Notes under the pieces: model-generated
What the model was told of the DNA's origin: nothing
Database searches by the model: none
What the model saw: only the letters and a program-made list of their open reading frames with translations
Position numbers and translations under genes: made by a program
Assembly: GCF_035046485.1 (NCBI RefSeq)
Contig: NC_085138.1
Coordinates: 9,645,823 to 9,709,822 of the forward strand
Source: Aedes albopictus
Lineage: Eukaryota > Arthropoda > Insecta > Diptera > Culicidae
Length of the DNA: 64,000 nucleotides
Reading direction: 5' to 3'
Shown: positions 33,740-45,640 of the stretch, in pieces
Numbering within the stretch: position 1 is the first letter of the stretch
How the letters are laid out: each line of letters begins with the position of its first letter

Positions 33740-33945
33740 AACATCACCTTAAGATCGTCTTAAACTTCTTTCGACTCATGCCAGAGCTAAAAGCATAACT
33801 CAAGAATACTAGGATTTATAACGTTCTCAATGCAGCCTGGTTGGCCTCCATCAAGAACGTCTTAAATTTATTTCATCTTAAGCAAGGGTAAGAAGTATTT
33901 CTCAAGAGTACTCAGGTTTATAACGTTCTTGATGTAGGTTTATGC
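33740..33945 (+). repeat. ~102-bp tandem duplication
   Basis: Two adjacent diverged units end in TTTATAACGTTCTCAATGCAG (starting 33815) and TTTATAACGTTCTTGATGTAG (starting 33917). Each contains an AAGAACGTCTTAAA-type word upstream. Confidence 0.6.
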
Positions 33946-35163
33946 AAACTCCGCCTAGAACGTAATAAATCATGTACGCCTAATTGTAAACAAACAATAA
34001 ACTGTCGCACCGCGGTGGATTTTGTGAATCTCGTCCGGTTAATTTTATCATCAGCCCGGTACCGTTGCCAACCAGGCAGACCTTTTTCGATAACCGACCT
34101 TGATGCGGTACAGTGCCTCATTCCTCCGGTCAGCATTTCCAACAGGTAAGTAGTTGTTGATTTTATAGACCGATGATTGGAACCCGAATTGCACGGGAAT
34201 CGACGTCCTGGATGACCAAACCCACCTCATTTCGGGTACTGCAACCGAAGGAACTTGGCACTGCACCGCACCGCGTCGCGGTTGGGTTTCTGGGTAGGTT
34301 TTCTTGATTGGCAGCAATAATAGAACGATGAGAATCAAAATCTGATGCTTGAGTTTTTTATTGTTTTTTTGTACCAAACTGTTCTTATGCGAGAACAGTT
34401 GCTCTTGATCAAGAACGGATGATTGAAGTTATAAGACTGAAAACAAGCTCAACAGTTCTGGTTGTGTTTATGGTTTTATGAACTGAACCTCAAGTATTCT
34501 TGGAGGTGTTTATAAAACCACATATTGACGAACAATAAGTGCGCTCAGCTGAAACTCCAATAAGATCAACTAGAATATACAATGTTCCGATAAAACTATC
34601 ATAAAAACAAATAACACCAAATAGAATCAATATTGATACTTGGGATATCACGCCATCATAGTGCATCGAAGATATCTTTCACTATTGTTGGGAAATAAGA
34701 TGTTTCGTATGTAGAAAATCCATGCACACATATACTTGCATCCTCCCTAGGCGTAGATAACCGCAAACAAACATTTTACTGACGGAAATAAGCAATTGAT
34801 TTGACGCAGGGCTTTTGTGAATTGAAAGTTTGTTTAACAAGTGAACCTGGCGAAGTGATAATTGAACGGTGAAGAAGAACAGTTTGGCTGGCTGCTGCTT
34901 TAGCCCGGTTGCCATCGTCGTGCGCAAAACAAGAAAAAAAATTCAACTCGTTAGAGGAGAGAAATTGAAACGTGAAATTTCGCAATTCCAAACCAAGGCC
35001 TTTCGTATCAGTTATTTATTAATATCACTGAACATATTTTGCTGAAGACGGTAGGCTTCTAGCTATTCAAGTTTTTGGCCCCTATTACCAGCTAGTCCTT
35101 TAATAACTTTTCTGAAGACACCCGTCTGCCAACTAGTCGGAATCGAATGGCATAAGACCCATT
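33946..35163. other. unassigned sequence
   Basis: No gene recognised. A donor-like CAACAGGTAAGTAG occurs at 34140-34153 after a GC-rich stretch, but no matching coding frame supports an exon. The 108-codon minus frame at 34051-34377 has no family resemblance. Confidence 0.3.
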
Positions 35164-35420
35164 GTAGGGGTCTCCAGGTTAAGGCTTTGGATCGCCAATC
35201 CGGAGACGGCGGGTTCGATTCCCGTTCCGGTCGGGAAAATTTTCTCGACTCCCTGGGCATAGAGTATCATTGTACTTGCCTCACAATATACAAATTCATG
35301 CAATGGCAGACAAAGAAAGCCCTTCAATTAATAACTGTGGAAGTGCTCAAAGAACACTAAGTTGAAGCGAGGCAGGCCAAGTCCCAGTTGAAACGTAGAG
35401 CTATAAAGTAGAAGAAGAAA
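35164..35420 (+). mobile_element. second tRNA-derived SINE family, TSD AAGACCCATT
   Basis: The head contains a tRNA-like fold with anticodon stem TTGGA/TCCGG and the B-box-like GGGTTCGATTCCC. The body includes CTCCCTGGGCATAGAGTATC and GGAAGTGCTCAAAGAAC. The tail is GTCCCAGTTGAAACGT then AGAAGAAGAAAA. Perfect 10-bp duplications lie at 35154-35163 and 35421-35430. It is unrelated in body to the Feilai-like family. Confidence 0.93.
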
Positions 35421-35534
35421 AAGACCCATTTTTAGTACCCCAACATAATCCAGAATAACCTGACCAATATGATGACAAGAACAAAGCTGCAGAAGCCTTT
35501 CAGTAGCTTCTGCAATAGCTAAATTCTACCGACA

Positions 35535-36257
35535 CACACTGGGGCAGAACGCAGTTATGGACAGACAAAACCTCTAGTGCTCTGGATATGCATCCTAGAG
35601 ATTTCGTGTCTTTAGAGAAGTGTCTTGTAGGAGTTTTGACTAAAATCTGGTCACTCAATAATTGATCTAGCCCCGAGTTACTCCACTTTTCTTTCCCCAC
35701 TGTATCGATGCTAGTGGTATTGACATGTTTTGGCCAAAAAATTAGCTGCCTCCTCCTGCTGCTTCATGAGTTATCAATTAAATTTTAAATCACCTTTTTT
35801 TGTTATTTTAATAAGAGAACCCTCCAATTTTCGTGATTATATAAGTTTTTGTTATGGAATAATCTTTTTCATATATTTTTTTTGCTAACCTAACGTTTGA
35901 ATTTTTTTTCTGATTTTTTTACTTCAAAATATTGATCAAAATCGATTTTTTTCGACTATTTCAGTAAAGTAGCCCACTGTGCCTTTTGCGTGCATTATAG
36001 AGTATAAGTGTCTTCGGAATAAATGTTAAAAATATCAGAATGAATAACTTTGCAGAAGAAAGTTTTCTTCTATGATGCTTCTATAAAAAGCTAAAACTGA
36101 TCTAGATCAGTTGCGACTTATCTAGATCAATTATTGAGTTACCAGATTTTAGTCAAAACTCTTACAAGACACTTCTCTAAAGACACCAAACCTCTAGGAT
36201 GAATATCCAGAGCACTAGAGGTTTCGTCTGTCCATAACTGCGTTCTGCCCCAGTGTG
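35535..36257. mobile_element. 723-bp foldback element
   Basis: CACACTGGGGCAGAACGCAG opens a ~140-bp arm (35535-35675) whose inverted copy is at about 36117-36257; the two differ at only a few positions. The ~440-bp spacer is AT-rich with no frame. No target duplication was found, so the true ends may differ by a few bases. Confidence 0.8.
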
Positions 36258-36564
36258 CGACATGCGAAAATGGACGTCGAATTCTGTCCAAATGGTCTCC
36301 GGATGGACCAACATCTCGACGAATAGTTCTATCAGACATTGCTTGGCTCTACGATCTTATTACACCTTATAAGATTAGATTGAACGATTGGCCCGTAGTA
36401 GGTACTCGCAAAATTCTTTGCTCGAACCGCTCTTCCACGAACTGCACAGCAAAAACACTATTGTGATATCACAACATTTTCGCTGCGCATCAGTCCAGTC
36501 GCGTCGTAAAAGTGATGTACAAATTACTTTCTTTCCACGCAGAAAATTTGCAGCCGCAGCTTGA

Positions 36565-36725
36565 AAGTGGATCCAGCAATCGCTAGAACCAGATCAATAG
36601 ATGAATCATATATAAGTAGAACATTTGCATGGACTCGTACACGGGTCCGTTGATTGTGAGGCATATCCTCTACCTCACGACTATTTCACCGAGTTAGAAG
36701 GTGGATGATGCATATGATAAAGCTT
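36565..36725 (-). mobile_element. third tRNA-derived SINE family, copy 1
   Basis: The inverted relative of 61765-61915. Shared stretches include AATCGCTAGAACC, CTATTTCACCGAGTTAGAAG and, on the minus strand, an A-box-like region followed by a weak B box. It is more diverged than the Feilai-like copies, and ends were not resolved. Confidence 0.55.
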
Positions 36726-38002
36726 CTAGGTTTCTGCTGGAATGGGTTTGTTGACACTTTCCGGCGCCAACTAGGGTGTACACGGTGAGCGTGATAATTG
36801 TTAAAAAACGATGTAACCGATTGAAATTACGTTCAAAATTGGTTACATCACTAGAAATTACGCGCCTGAATAATACAAAATTGTTTGCTGTGTGAGTGTT
36901 TGACCCACCAGATCTACCCGAACAACAACCCTAGTAGACGATACCTGCCTTCATTCTCGTAGGTATTAATCGATTTGGATGACTCTGGGAAAGCATTCAC
37001 AACCTGCCTGTATTTGAGTAAATATCGTTTCGACTGACGAAACGATCGCCGTACGCCTGCTATATCCGCCAGGTCCAAGGTTACCTCGACTCGAAGTCAT
37101 AGAAACGCACATGCTTACCCAGATATCAACTCTCGTCTGCACTTCTGTTAAGTCATTTCTATCATAAGGTCCAAAGAAGTAGTATTTTGGTGCATATTAT
37201 TCTTGCGGTATGCATTCAGCGCAGCTGAAAGCAATCGTGGAATTGTTCACTATGAGTATGCCAACCGTCAAGGGTTTGGCCACCCTTATCTTCGCAACTC
37301 CGTCAGCAAGCTAATCAACCGCTCTAATATGCAGAACAAGGTTCCTCATTATCTGGGAGCTGACGGAAGCTACCGACAACCTAGTTCGACTAACATCAGA
37401 CAATTTTTTTCCACAGACATAGCAACTGCAATCAAACACGATCAGGTAGATTTAAAACTCTACATACTCTCGCTCCAATTCTCGCCGAGGAATGCGATCA
37501 GGTCCTAACAACGTCTATCGTATTGAACTACCATCTCAATAATTAACACGCTGAACCTCATCTACTACCTAAGCCACACACATAGGTACAGTACACATAA
37601 GAGATACAGTAGTGCAAGTTTTAGTTGTAAAGAAGTCACTGTGACTTACTTCTAGCCTTTTTGTGTTAAGAAAAAGTCACAGCCACAGGGGTAAGGCGTC
37701 TCAGGCCATGTTAAGAACCTTCCATGTCCCAAAAAATCCAAGCATGCAATTTTTCACGCCAATCGGTCCAGCTGTTTCCGAATCCATAAGGTTAAGACAG
37801 ACAGACGGACAGACATCCGGGGGAAGTTCTGGCCAACTTGCTTGCCAAGTTGAGTGAGAAGCAGGGATGCCAGATGATTTTGAAAAAATCTTTATAACAC
37901 TTTTGGAAAACCTATACCCTATTCAAAAAATAACTCATTCTGCTTTTCCAAAAATCTATATTTCAATCTGTACAAGTGCTCGAGTGTAGACAAACGGAAG
38001 GC
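36726..38002. other. unassigned sequence
   Basis: A small hairpin with GATGTAACCGATT and AATTGGTTACATC lies at 36811-36853. An open frame at 37203-37505 starts at TTG and has no recognised domain. GACAGACAGACGGACAGACA at 37795-37815 is a short simple repeat. Nothing else was seen. Confidence 0.3.
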
Positions 38003-38118
38003 GTTACGGGTGTTACTTTTCCCTTTTGCCATTTTTGCCATCTGCGATCTGCTCAAGTAACTTTGAAGCGAAATCATTACTTGACCATGACTTGTCCTAT
38101 CTTTTTGTACAGTTTTCT
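38003..38118 (+). repeat. dispersed repeat, copy 2
   Basis: Partner of 30886-30990, sharing the GCCATCTGCGATCTGC and CTTGTCCTATCTTTTTG words. The better conserved 3' half suggests a SINE-like or MITE-like unit. Confidence 0.7.
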
Positions 38119-38551
38119 CGAAGTGGAAAATAGACCAAAAGGGGAAAGACCAACAATTTCTACATAGCTTTAATAAAGAGCAGCTCCTGAGGATTCGCCG
38201 AAACCCTTTGAAAAAGTCTTGTAAATTCAATGTAGGAAATCTCGAAGAATCCTTGGTGAAATTTACTGAAAAAGTATATTGAAGCTGTTGATTGGAATAT
38301 TACTTTATTATTATATTTAAGACAAGTCTAAAAATCCAGAAATTTCAATGAAATTTAGGCGAAATTGCTGACAACCTCTAGCAAATAGGCTACATCACCC
38401 ATTGTTGCACAGCCTAAAAGCTCGCCAGTTGTAGCAAACTCTATGCTTTTCTTACGAGTTGTGTAACAATTGGCAAGTTTTTGGCCGTGCAACGATAAGC
38501 GATCGGAGTAGCAATCATAGATATGAGCAGTAAGTCTAAGTGTTCTATTAA

Positions 38552-38668
38552 CCTTTCAGGACGCGCGCCATCAAGCAACTAAAACTGCACCACGCTCGCG
38601 TTGTATACGATGAGCGAGGTTTTTTTTGGTAGTATTGTACTTTTTACAACGACGCGCGTCCTAAACGG
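38552..38668. mobile_element. 117-bp MITE flanked by TTAA
   Basis: CCTTTCAGGACGCGCG at 38552 and, reversed, CCGTTTAGGACGCGCG at 38668 are inverted repeats, each directly flanked by TTAA (38548-38551, 38669-38672). This fits a piggyBac-type non-autonomous element and is unrelated in sequence to the 82-bp one at 12883. Confidence 0.8.
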
Positions 38669-39236
38669 TTAAAATTTCAGATAAAGTTCAAAAAAAATGC
38701 GGAGGAAATTATTGAATTAATTTCCGGATGTATACATAAAAAATTGAAAACTTTCTGGTGAATTTGTAATAAATTTCAACATAGTTTTTACGGAAGTTTC
38801 TTGAAGTTATAGGTTATGTACCGGAGTTACAGGAAAACTGAAACTACCTGCACATTTTTTTTGAGAACGTTCTTGCTAAATCGAAACACTTTTGCAATAA
38901 GAGCTTTGTAAAATTTCTCGAAAGTTTTCCACCAGACAAGTCGTTCAGTTAAATCAACGAAAAATTCCTCTTACTCAAATATTAAATGTCAGGTTGTGCG
39001 AATTTATGACACAGAGTTCCTAAAGAAATATCAAGAAGAATTTCAGCTATAACGATCGGGAGGATTCTTGTAAAATAGCGCAATCACCGGGGTCGTTTTT
39101 ACGAGAGCTCCATAAGAAAACATCTAGCGAGTACAATTATTACAGGAAAAACATTCGTTTTACTTACTTTCTTGCAGGCGTATTCAAATACAGAGGAACT
39201 CTTTCAATTTCGCTTTAATCAAACCATTTCTGTTTA

Positions 39237-39497
39237 TCTTTGGTCATCCGGACTCCATTTGACCGCACCGAATTCCCTGGCGAAGTAAAAGCAACTTGAA
39301 CGGACTTCCACTATAATAGTAGCAGCAATAGGGTGATCCTTTCACGGATAGTCGGTATGCAAATGTTCAATCGCATACTGCAACGAAGCCTGCTCTAATA
39401 GTTTGTCGTACGATAGTTTCTTTGGATGGTATAACTTTGAAGGTACTATTATAAAACAACTGCTGTTTTGGGCAAGACTATGTTGAGAAATTCTTAG
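39237..39497 (-). pseudogene. unassigned coding-like frame with one internal stop
   Basis: Read on minus from 39497, 87 codons stay open except for one TGA at 39344-39342; the terminal TAA is 39236-39234. The residues look protein-like: KLSYDKLLEQASLQYAIEHL before the TGA, and DHPIAATIIVEV then FAREFGAVKWSPDDQR after it. Several AG acceptors precede it (for example ATAATAG at about 39447). It may be a decayed exon, a processed pseudogene or an unrecognised transposon protein. I cannot name a family, and one stop in 87 codons can occur by chance. Confidence 0.3.
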
Positions 39498-39784
39498 TTA
39501 GATTTTCAATATTGTCTAGTTGCTTTGCAAAATTGATATTTCCTTGGATTTCCATGGATATAAGTATTTTCGGCCTTGCCACACAAACTACAAATGTAAA
39601 GATGATAATATGTCAAACAGGATGGAAGTGTCCATACAGAATACTTAGCTGAGAAGCTTCCTAGTGAAGATGTCTTACCAGAAAGACTAAAAATATTTTT
39701 AAAAATATCTTCGTAACTGTTGAGAATAGTTTAATCAATGTTTAGATGTAATACAACTATTATTACTAGATAAATGTTTGGCTT

Positions 39785-40330
39785 CTGTTCAGATTACACT
39801 AGTTTACAGCATTGTTGAACTCGGTAAGCTGATGATCGTTTTCGGTGAAGGATCATGTTCTGACTTCGAAAACGCGAAGGAAAAAAATTACAGTAGAGCG
39901 ATTTTTTTCGATTTTCCATACAAGGTTGATGATTTGAAATCGATTTTTGTTCTATTTTTAAGCAAAGTCACTAGCTTCACACATGCCCACATCTCATTCT
40001 CCGTAATGAATGCTCCGATTTAGCTGAATTTTTTTACTGTAACTCGCCTACATATGATCTGTCAAATAAACGTTGAGAAAGATTTTTTCAATTGTTTTTT
40101 TCTTATTGAAAAAAAAAAATGCATTTCTTCATATATTTTTAGAAGTTTTGCTAAACTTTAGGGACATCGTCTCCAAAATTCACCAATATCTTGAATTTCA
40201 TCAATCTAACGCAAAACCTGCATTCAGATGATCGAATGGTATTATATTCAGCTTTTAATTTATGGAAAAAGATTTAAAATTGGATGAACAAAACGCAAGA
40301 TATTTGAATTTTATTAAATTCCATATAAAA
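39785..40330 (+). repeat. dispersed repeat, copy 2 (pair with 18780-19330)
   Basis: Same-orientation partner of 18780-19330; see that entry. The alignment includes TTACACTAGTTTACAGCATT and AAATCGATTTTTGTTCTATT. Confidence 0.65.
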
Positions 40331-41194
40331 AGTTGAAGCTGAAGAAGAAGAAACATATTCATTTTTAAGCGACTACTAGTAGGAAACTGGACGAAACACG
40401 TTAATTAAACAGCCGAAGACGTAACTAAAGAAAGCTTCCTACTCAAGAAATTTGCGAAACTTCGAGAAAGCCACAAAAGAGTCCACCCCAATACGGAAGC
40501 ACCATTTTAACAATGCTAGAAAATGTGCCAGCCACTAGACTGCAGGCCAGCCGTACAAAAGAATCGCCATTCGGTTGGTCGGAGACTGCTTCTTCCGGGC
40601 TTCCTCTCCCCGGTGTGGGTTGTGGTGGGTGGGTAGAAACTAATTTGCATAAGATAATCATTTGAGTGCTTGCTGTCGTCCGTGCGGTTTAAGCACACTT
40701 CAAACAGCTAGCTCCTCTCGGTGGTGGTGGTGGTGGTGGCCTGGCAGGGTGCTTCCTGTGCAGTATGGCGGACCACACCGTAGTGGTAGATTCTTTGTCA
40801 CATTAGCGATTCAGGAAAAATGGCTGGACATCCTGTGAATCAGTTGGAATGGGAGGCTGTAACTTACAGTACCCGAATAATAAGCTAGGGTACTCTCGAT
40901 CATCCAAACTGTCTTTGATGTACAACCTACCAGTAACAACCTACGCCTACCACTCAATGATCCACGCATCAACGTGAACCTCTACCACGAAGAATCCACA
41001 TAAACTTGGGCAGAACCAGTGTGCTAGTGGTTGCATAATCACTTATCCATTTTCCACGTTTTCAAGCACTCTAAGGGGCGAAGCGATTGAGGTTATGAAC
41101 ACGTACATCTGTCAATGTTAATGTTGCATGTGGGCATTTTTTTTATTATCGTACAAATTGGGCCGAGGGGTCTCACATTTTCATGAAACTTTTT
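40331..41194. other. unassigned sequence with GGT repeat
   Basis: A (GGT) simple repeat lies at 40720-40739. Frames at 40443-40698 (minus) have no recognised content. Otherwise nothing was seen. Confidence 0.3.
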
Positions 41195-41375
41195 TTTTTT
41201 TTTGTCTGTATTAACGAGATTTTTAGCCCTAGGCTAGTTCATCTCGGGACCCACGCTTTACTTCCCTTCCGAAGGAAGAACCCACATTTTGTGAGTATGT
41301 CGGGAGTGGGATTCGATCCCAGGTCCTCGGCGTGATAGTCTTGTGTTCTAACCACCACACCAGGTCCGCTCCACC
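41195..41375 (-). mobile_element. Feilai-like SINE, copy 5, 15-bp TSD
   Basis: Full-length minus-strand copy. Perfect duplications TTCATGAAACTTTTT lie at 41180-41194 and 41376-41390. Its tail is T-rich on plus. Confidence 0.95.
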
Positions 41376-41489
41376 TTCATGAAACTTTTTCCACAGGATA
41401 TATGAACAAAAAAAATGAAGAAAATTCAGGGTCGCCTATTTTCCCGGAAAACTCAGGTGGAATTTTTTTGTTTTCCCCTGAGACTACTT

Positions 41490-42140
41490 ACTTTGAAAAA
41501 TCATAAATCAAGAACGAAGCATCGTAGAAACGCAGATTTTTTTTAGAAAATGAAAGCAAATTTTCTCAGAAATCAAAAAAAAAATATGAACTGGAAAAAG
41601 TTTCCCACAAAATTTTCCACAGTTGAGAAAATTCTCAAAGAAAAGCCAGAAAAAGTATGCCCGAACTCGCAGAAAATTTTTGAAAAAATATTTTTAAGAA
41701 GGTTATTTCATTAGCTTTAGTCACTGAAATTTTTGGAATGCACATGTTTTCGTTTTTGAGTTATGGCCAATTTTGTTGAAAAATGTCCAAATGTGCCATA
41801 AAAGCCTTGTTTTTTTTTTTGAAAAATCATAACTCAAGAACGAAGCATTGTAAAAACAAAGTTTTTTTTTAATGAAAATGAAAGCAAATTTTCTCAGGAA
41901 TAAAAAAAAATATGAAGTGGAAAAAGTTTTCCACAAAATTTTCCACCGTTGAGAAAATTTATAAAGAAAAGCCGGAAAAACTATGTCCGAACTCGTGGAA
42001 AATTTTCAAAAAAATATCTTTGGGAATGTAATTTTATAAGCTTTGATCGCTGAAATTTTTGGAATGTACTTTTTTCTCGTTACTGAGTTATGGTCAATTA
42101 TGTGAAAATGACCATGTAAGCCTATATTATATGGTCATTT
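41490..42140 (+). repeat. ~326-bp tandem duplication
   Basis: The unit from TTTGAAAAATCATAAATCAA (41492) repeats from about 41818 as TTTGAAAAATCATAACTCAA. Both contain GGAAAAAGTTTYCCACAAAA and end near CTGAAATTTTTGGAATG. The element class is unknown. Confidence 0.8.
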
Positions 42141-42279
42141 TTCACAAAATTTCCCATAATTCAGGAACGAAAATTAAGTGCATTCCAAAAATTTCAGCGG
42201 TCAAAAACACTGTGGCATTGATTTTTTTTTCTTCTGCTCTCCCAGATATATAAAAAGTGCCTGATTTTTCGATTGTTGC

Positions 42280-45260
42280 TTCCCTTATAAAAGTTACCTT
42301 CGTGGATTTCCGACAAATTTCTGCGAGTGGCTTCTTCCGGGGATTTCTTTAGAACTTTTTCCAAACAAAATAGGAATTGGAAGTTTCTCCAGGGATTCCT
42401 TTGAAAATCCCACCCAAGATTCATTCAGAAACTCTCACAGAGTTTCCCTTAGAAATTCCTCTAGATATTGCTTCAAAAAATTTCCCATGTTTTTTGAGAT
42501 ATTTTTTACAAAATGAGTTTTATATTTTTTTTTCCGAAAAGTCCTTTAGGAAATCTTTCAAAGGTTCACAAATTTTTCAGAAGTTTCCCAGAAAATCTTA
42601 CAATTTGAGAAATTCCCTATCCTTAGGTTTCTCCAAGGACACTTTCAAAAATTCTCCAGGAAATTCCATCAGGGATTCTTTAAAAAAAAAAAATACAATC
42701 AGTATTCATTGAGAAACTTTCTTCGAAAATTCCATCAAAAATTCCCCTATGGTTTCCTCCGCAAATTATGCGGAGAACTCTCCCAGAAAATTTAAAAAAA
42801 AACATCCAGTGTTTCTTTCACAAATTCGAAATGTTGTTTTATGAATTTCTCAAGGGATTTCTTTAAAACAGCGATCGAAGGTTTTTCCAGAAATTCTTGC
42901 AGTTTTTTTAGAAAATCAACCAAAAAATACATCGACAAATGCAATCGTCAATGATTCCTCCAGATTTTTTTTTTTCAGAAATTCCGTCCTTTTTAAAATA
43001 CGTTTTCCAAGGATTGATTTCGAAATTTCCTTCACACTTGTTTTAGGTTTGTTTAGGGATTGGTCCAGAATTTTTAAAATTGGTTCCTCCAGAAATGTGT
43101 CATAAAATTGTTTTAGTGAATCAGACATATGTCACTTCAGAAATCCAGAGATTAAACGAGTGATTTTTTCAAAAAAAAAGAAAATCTTGCGTAGATTGCT
43201 TCAGAATAATCTGCATGCTTCTATACGGATATTCGTCCAGTGATTCCACTTGGGTTCCTTTAGAAACTTCACAAAAAATTATTTAAAAGAACTCGCATAG
43301 ATTGCTCAACAAATTTCTCCATGAATTCGAAAAAAAATCTTTCAGTGAAACCCTTCTTCAATTTCTTCATGGGCTCCTTCAACAAATTCTCGAGGTATTC
43401 CTTCGTGGATTCCTTCAAAAAGTCAAGTTCCACAGAGTTTTTTTTTTCTGGTAAATCCTTTAGAAAATCATTTAGATATCCCTCATAACAAAAGTTGCCG
43501 TATAAGAGCTTATGGAACCAACGCATTCGAAAGAAAACTCGATAAAGCTCTTATCCAGCATTTCAAAAATTCTTCAAGGGTAAATTTAGGAAATCCAACA
43601 AAAAAAAATTCAGAACTTCCTCGGGGGGATCCTTCCGAAATTTCTAGATATTTCCCGCAAATTTCTAAAAGAATTGCTTTTTAAAAACGTTCAGAAGATT
43701 GATTTAGAAAATTCTTCCGCGAGGCTTTCAGGATTTTTTTTCTTGCATTTCTTCTGAAATTATTCTTATAAAATTTCTTAAAGTCTTCAATTGAAACCCT
43801 TCATTTCATTTAAAATGGGATTCTCTCAGGAAATCTTTGTATTCCTACAAGAATTGCTTCAGTCATTTTTCCCAAAGATTCAATAAAGAAGGCATTCTTA
43901 CCACGAATTCCTTCTAAAATTGCTTCATGGATCCCTTCAGAAATTACTACAGGAATTTCTTCATAAAAACATCCAAGAATTTATCAAACATTTCTAAAAC
44001 GATTCCATTAGACGTTCTTCTAATGATTCTTTAAGATTTTTCTCAGAGATTCCTTCATGTACGCCTTTAGGGTTTATTAAAAAAAAACCTTTACTGGCTC
44101 CGTTAGACAGTCTTTTATTGATTCCTGCAGAAGCTCCAGCAGAAAATCTTTTAGGGGCTCCTGTGGAATATCATCCAGTTATTATTTAACAAATTTCTTA
44201 AGCATTCTCTCAGAAAATTTTTCAAGTTTCCTTCGAAAATTTTTCCAGGGATTACTTAAGAGATTTTTCTAAGGATTGTTTCGGAAATTTCACCAAAGCT
44301 GTTTCTTTTAAAATTCTTCCAAGACTTCATTGTCTCAATTTCTGAACGGTGTCTCCGGTATTTTTTTTTTCAGAGATTTCTGCCGATATTACTGCATGAT
44401 TACTTTAGTGGTTCCAGCAATAATTTCATAAATATTTTAGGAGACTATGTCAGGAATTTCACAAGGTTTTTCAGACAATCCTCCAGGAATTGCTTCTGAA
44501 AATCCTCCTATTCAGATATTTCATAAGGGATTCTTTCAACAATCCTTTCTTCCAAGATATTTTTACAGAAATGCGACTTGAGATTTTTTGATACATACTT
44601 TCAGGAATTCATTTACAAACATTCTCAGAAATCTATTGAGGAAGCTCTCCTTTTGAAATTTCTACACATACTCCTTCAGTATTCGAAAAATTTCTTCGGG
44701 AATTTTTAAAAAAGAAATTCAGCAGAGTTTCTCCAAAGATTTTCCCTGGTATCCTTTATAATGCATTCCTATCTATGTATTTTTTTTTCGAATTTTTTTT
44801 CAGGAATTCCTCTTTTAATTCCTTGGAATGAGTTCGCGGGTTTCTTCAGAATTCTTTCAGAAATTTCTCCTGAAATTCTATTAGGAAATTCTTTCAAGGA
44901 TTACTACACTAGTTCGTAAATGTTTTTCTTCAAACATTTTTTGAAAAATTCCTCCAGAAAAAATATTAAAAGTATTTTTTAAGATTTCTTCAGAAATTCT
45001 TCAAGAAATTTTCCAAGAAATTCTTCCAGAAATTACTTCAAGAATTTCTCCAGAAATTCCTACAAAAATTTCTTATTATTAATAATTATTTATTTTTACC
45101 TATGCTCATCTAGGGCTTTCCTTACAAAATTCAGGTATTTTTTTCAATTACTCTTTCTGAAATTTTTGTAGAAATTTCTCCAGAGATTCCGGCATGTGAA
45201 CTCCATGTATTCAGTGATTCTGTCAGACTTTTTTTTAGAAATCATTCTAAAAAAATCTCA
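42280..45260. repeat. degenerate GAATTCCTTCAGAAATTC repeat sea
   Basis: About 3 kb of irregular words built from TTCCTTCAGAAATTC, CAGGGATT and CTTCAAGAA with no fixed period and no domain content. Frames such as 42377-42712 and 43269-43526 are translations of it. It continues after 45640. Confidence 0.7.
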
Positions 45261-45640
45261 ATGCTAAGCAAATCTCCGAAATTGATGAGCTGGCTGCTAA
45301 TCACGTCAGCATCCGGAACACGCTGTCACTGTCAGTTTATATTTTCCCATCTGAACTGAACTGACTGTGAGATCACTGAGAGGCCATTTTTTTAAAATTT
45401 GGTTAAAAATCAAAATAAAGACATATCAGAGTGATATTTGAATATATAAGTGCAAAATAACAAGTATTGTTACCGCCAAAACTTCACACCAGATGCAATA
45501 AAAGCAATCTGGAGGGCCGCTCAATTTCGAGTAGTTGCCAGTCATTATCATCTTGACATTGACTGTGACGACGGTGCAACATCAAATGACATGACTGATA
45601 TTATGCAGCTCTTCTTAGAATATGTGCCCTGCTTATAATA
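45261..45640. other. unique island inside the repeat sea
   Basis: About 380 bp lack the repeat words. A frame at 45450-45638 (62 codons, starts at GTG, no ATG) reads like ordinary protein (DAIKAIWRAAQFRVVASHYH, then DMTDIMQLFLEYVPCL). AATAAAG occurs at 45414. It could be a processed pseudogene fragment or an exon. I do not recognise it. Confidence 0.25.

Larger units (their letters stand above)
32416..34644. mobile_element. candidate 2.2-kb CCCAAGTA-TIR element
   Basis: CCCAAGTAACAATC at 32416 has an inverted partner at 34631-34644 (reversed, CCCAAGTATCAATA). Interior segments share GTTTTAT and TAGTTTTATCG-type words. The flanks do not show a clean duplication. The interior contains a SINE, a short tandem duplication and no transposase. 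Short TIRs leave the call uncertain. Confidence 0.4.

Noticed and set aside
34051..34377. Minus-strand gene with a GTAAGT donor at 34143
   Set aside because: The donor is on plus and the frame is on minus; the content is not domain-like.
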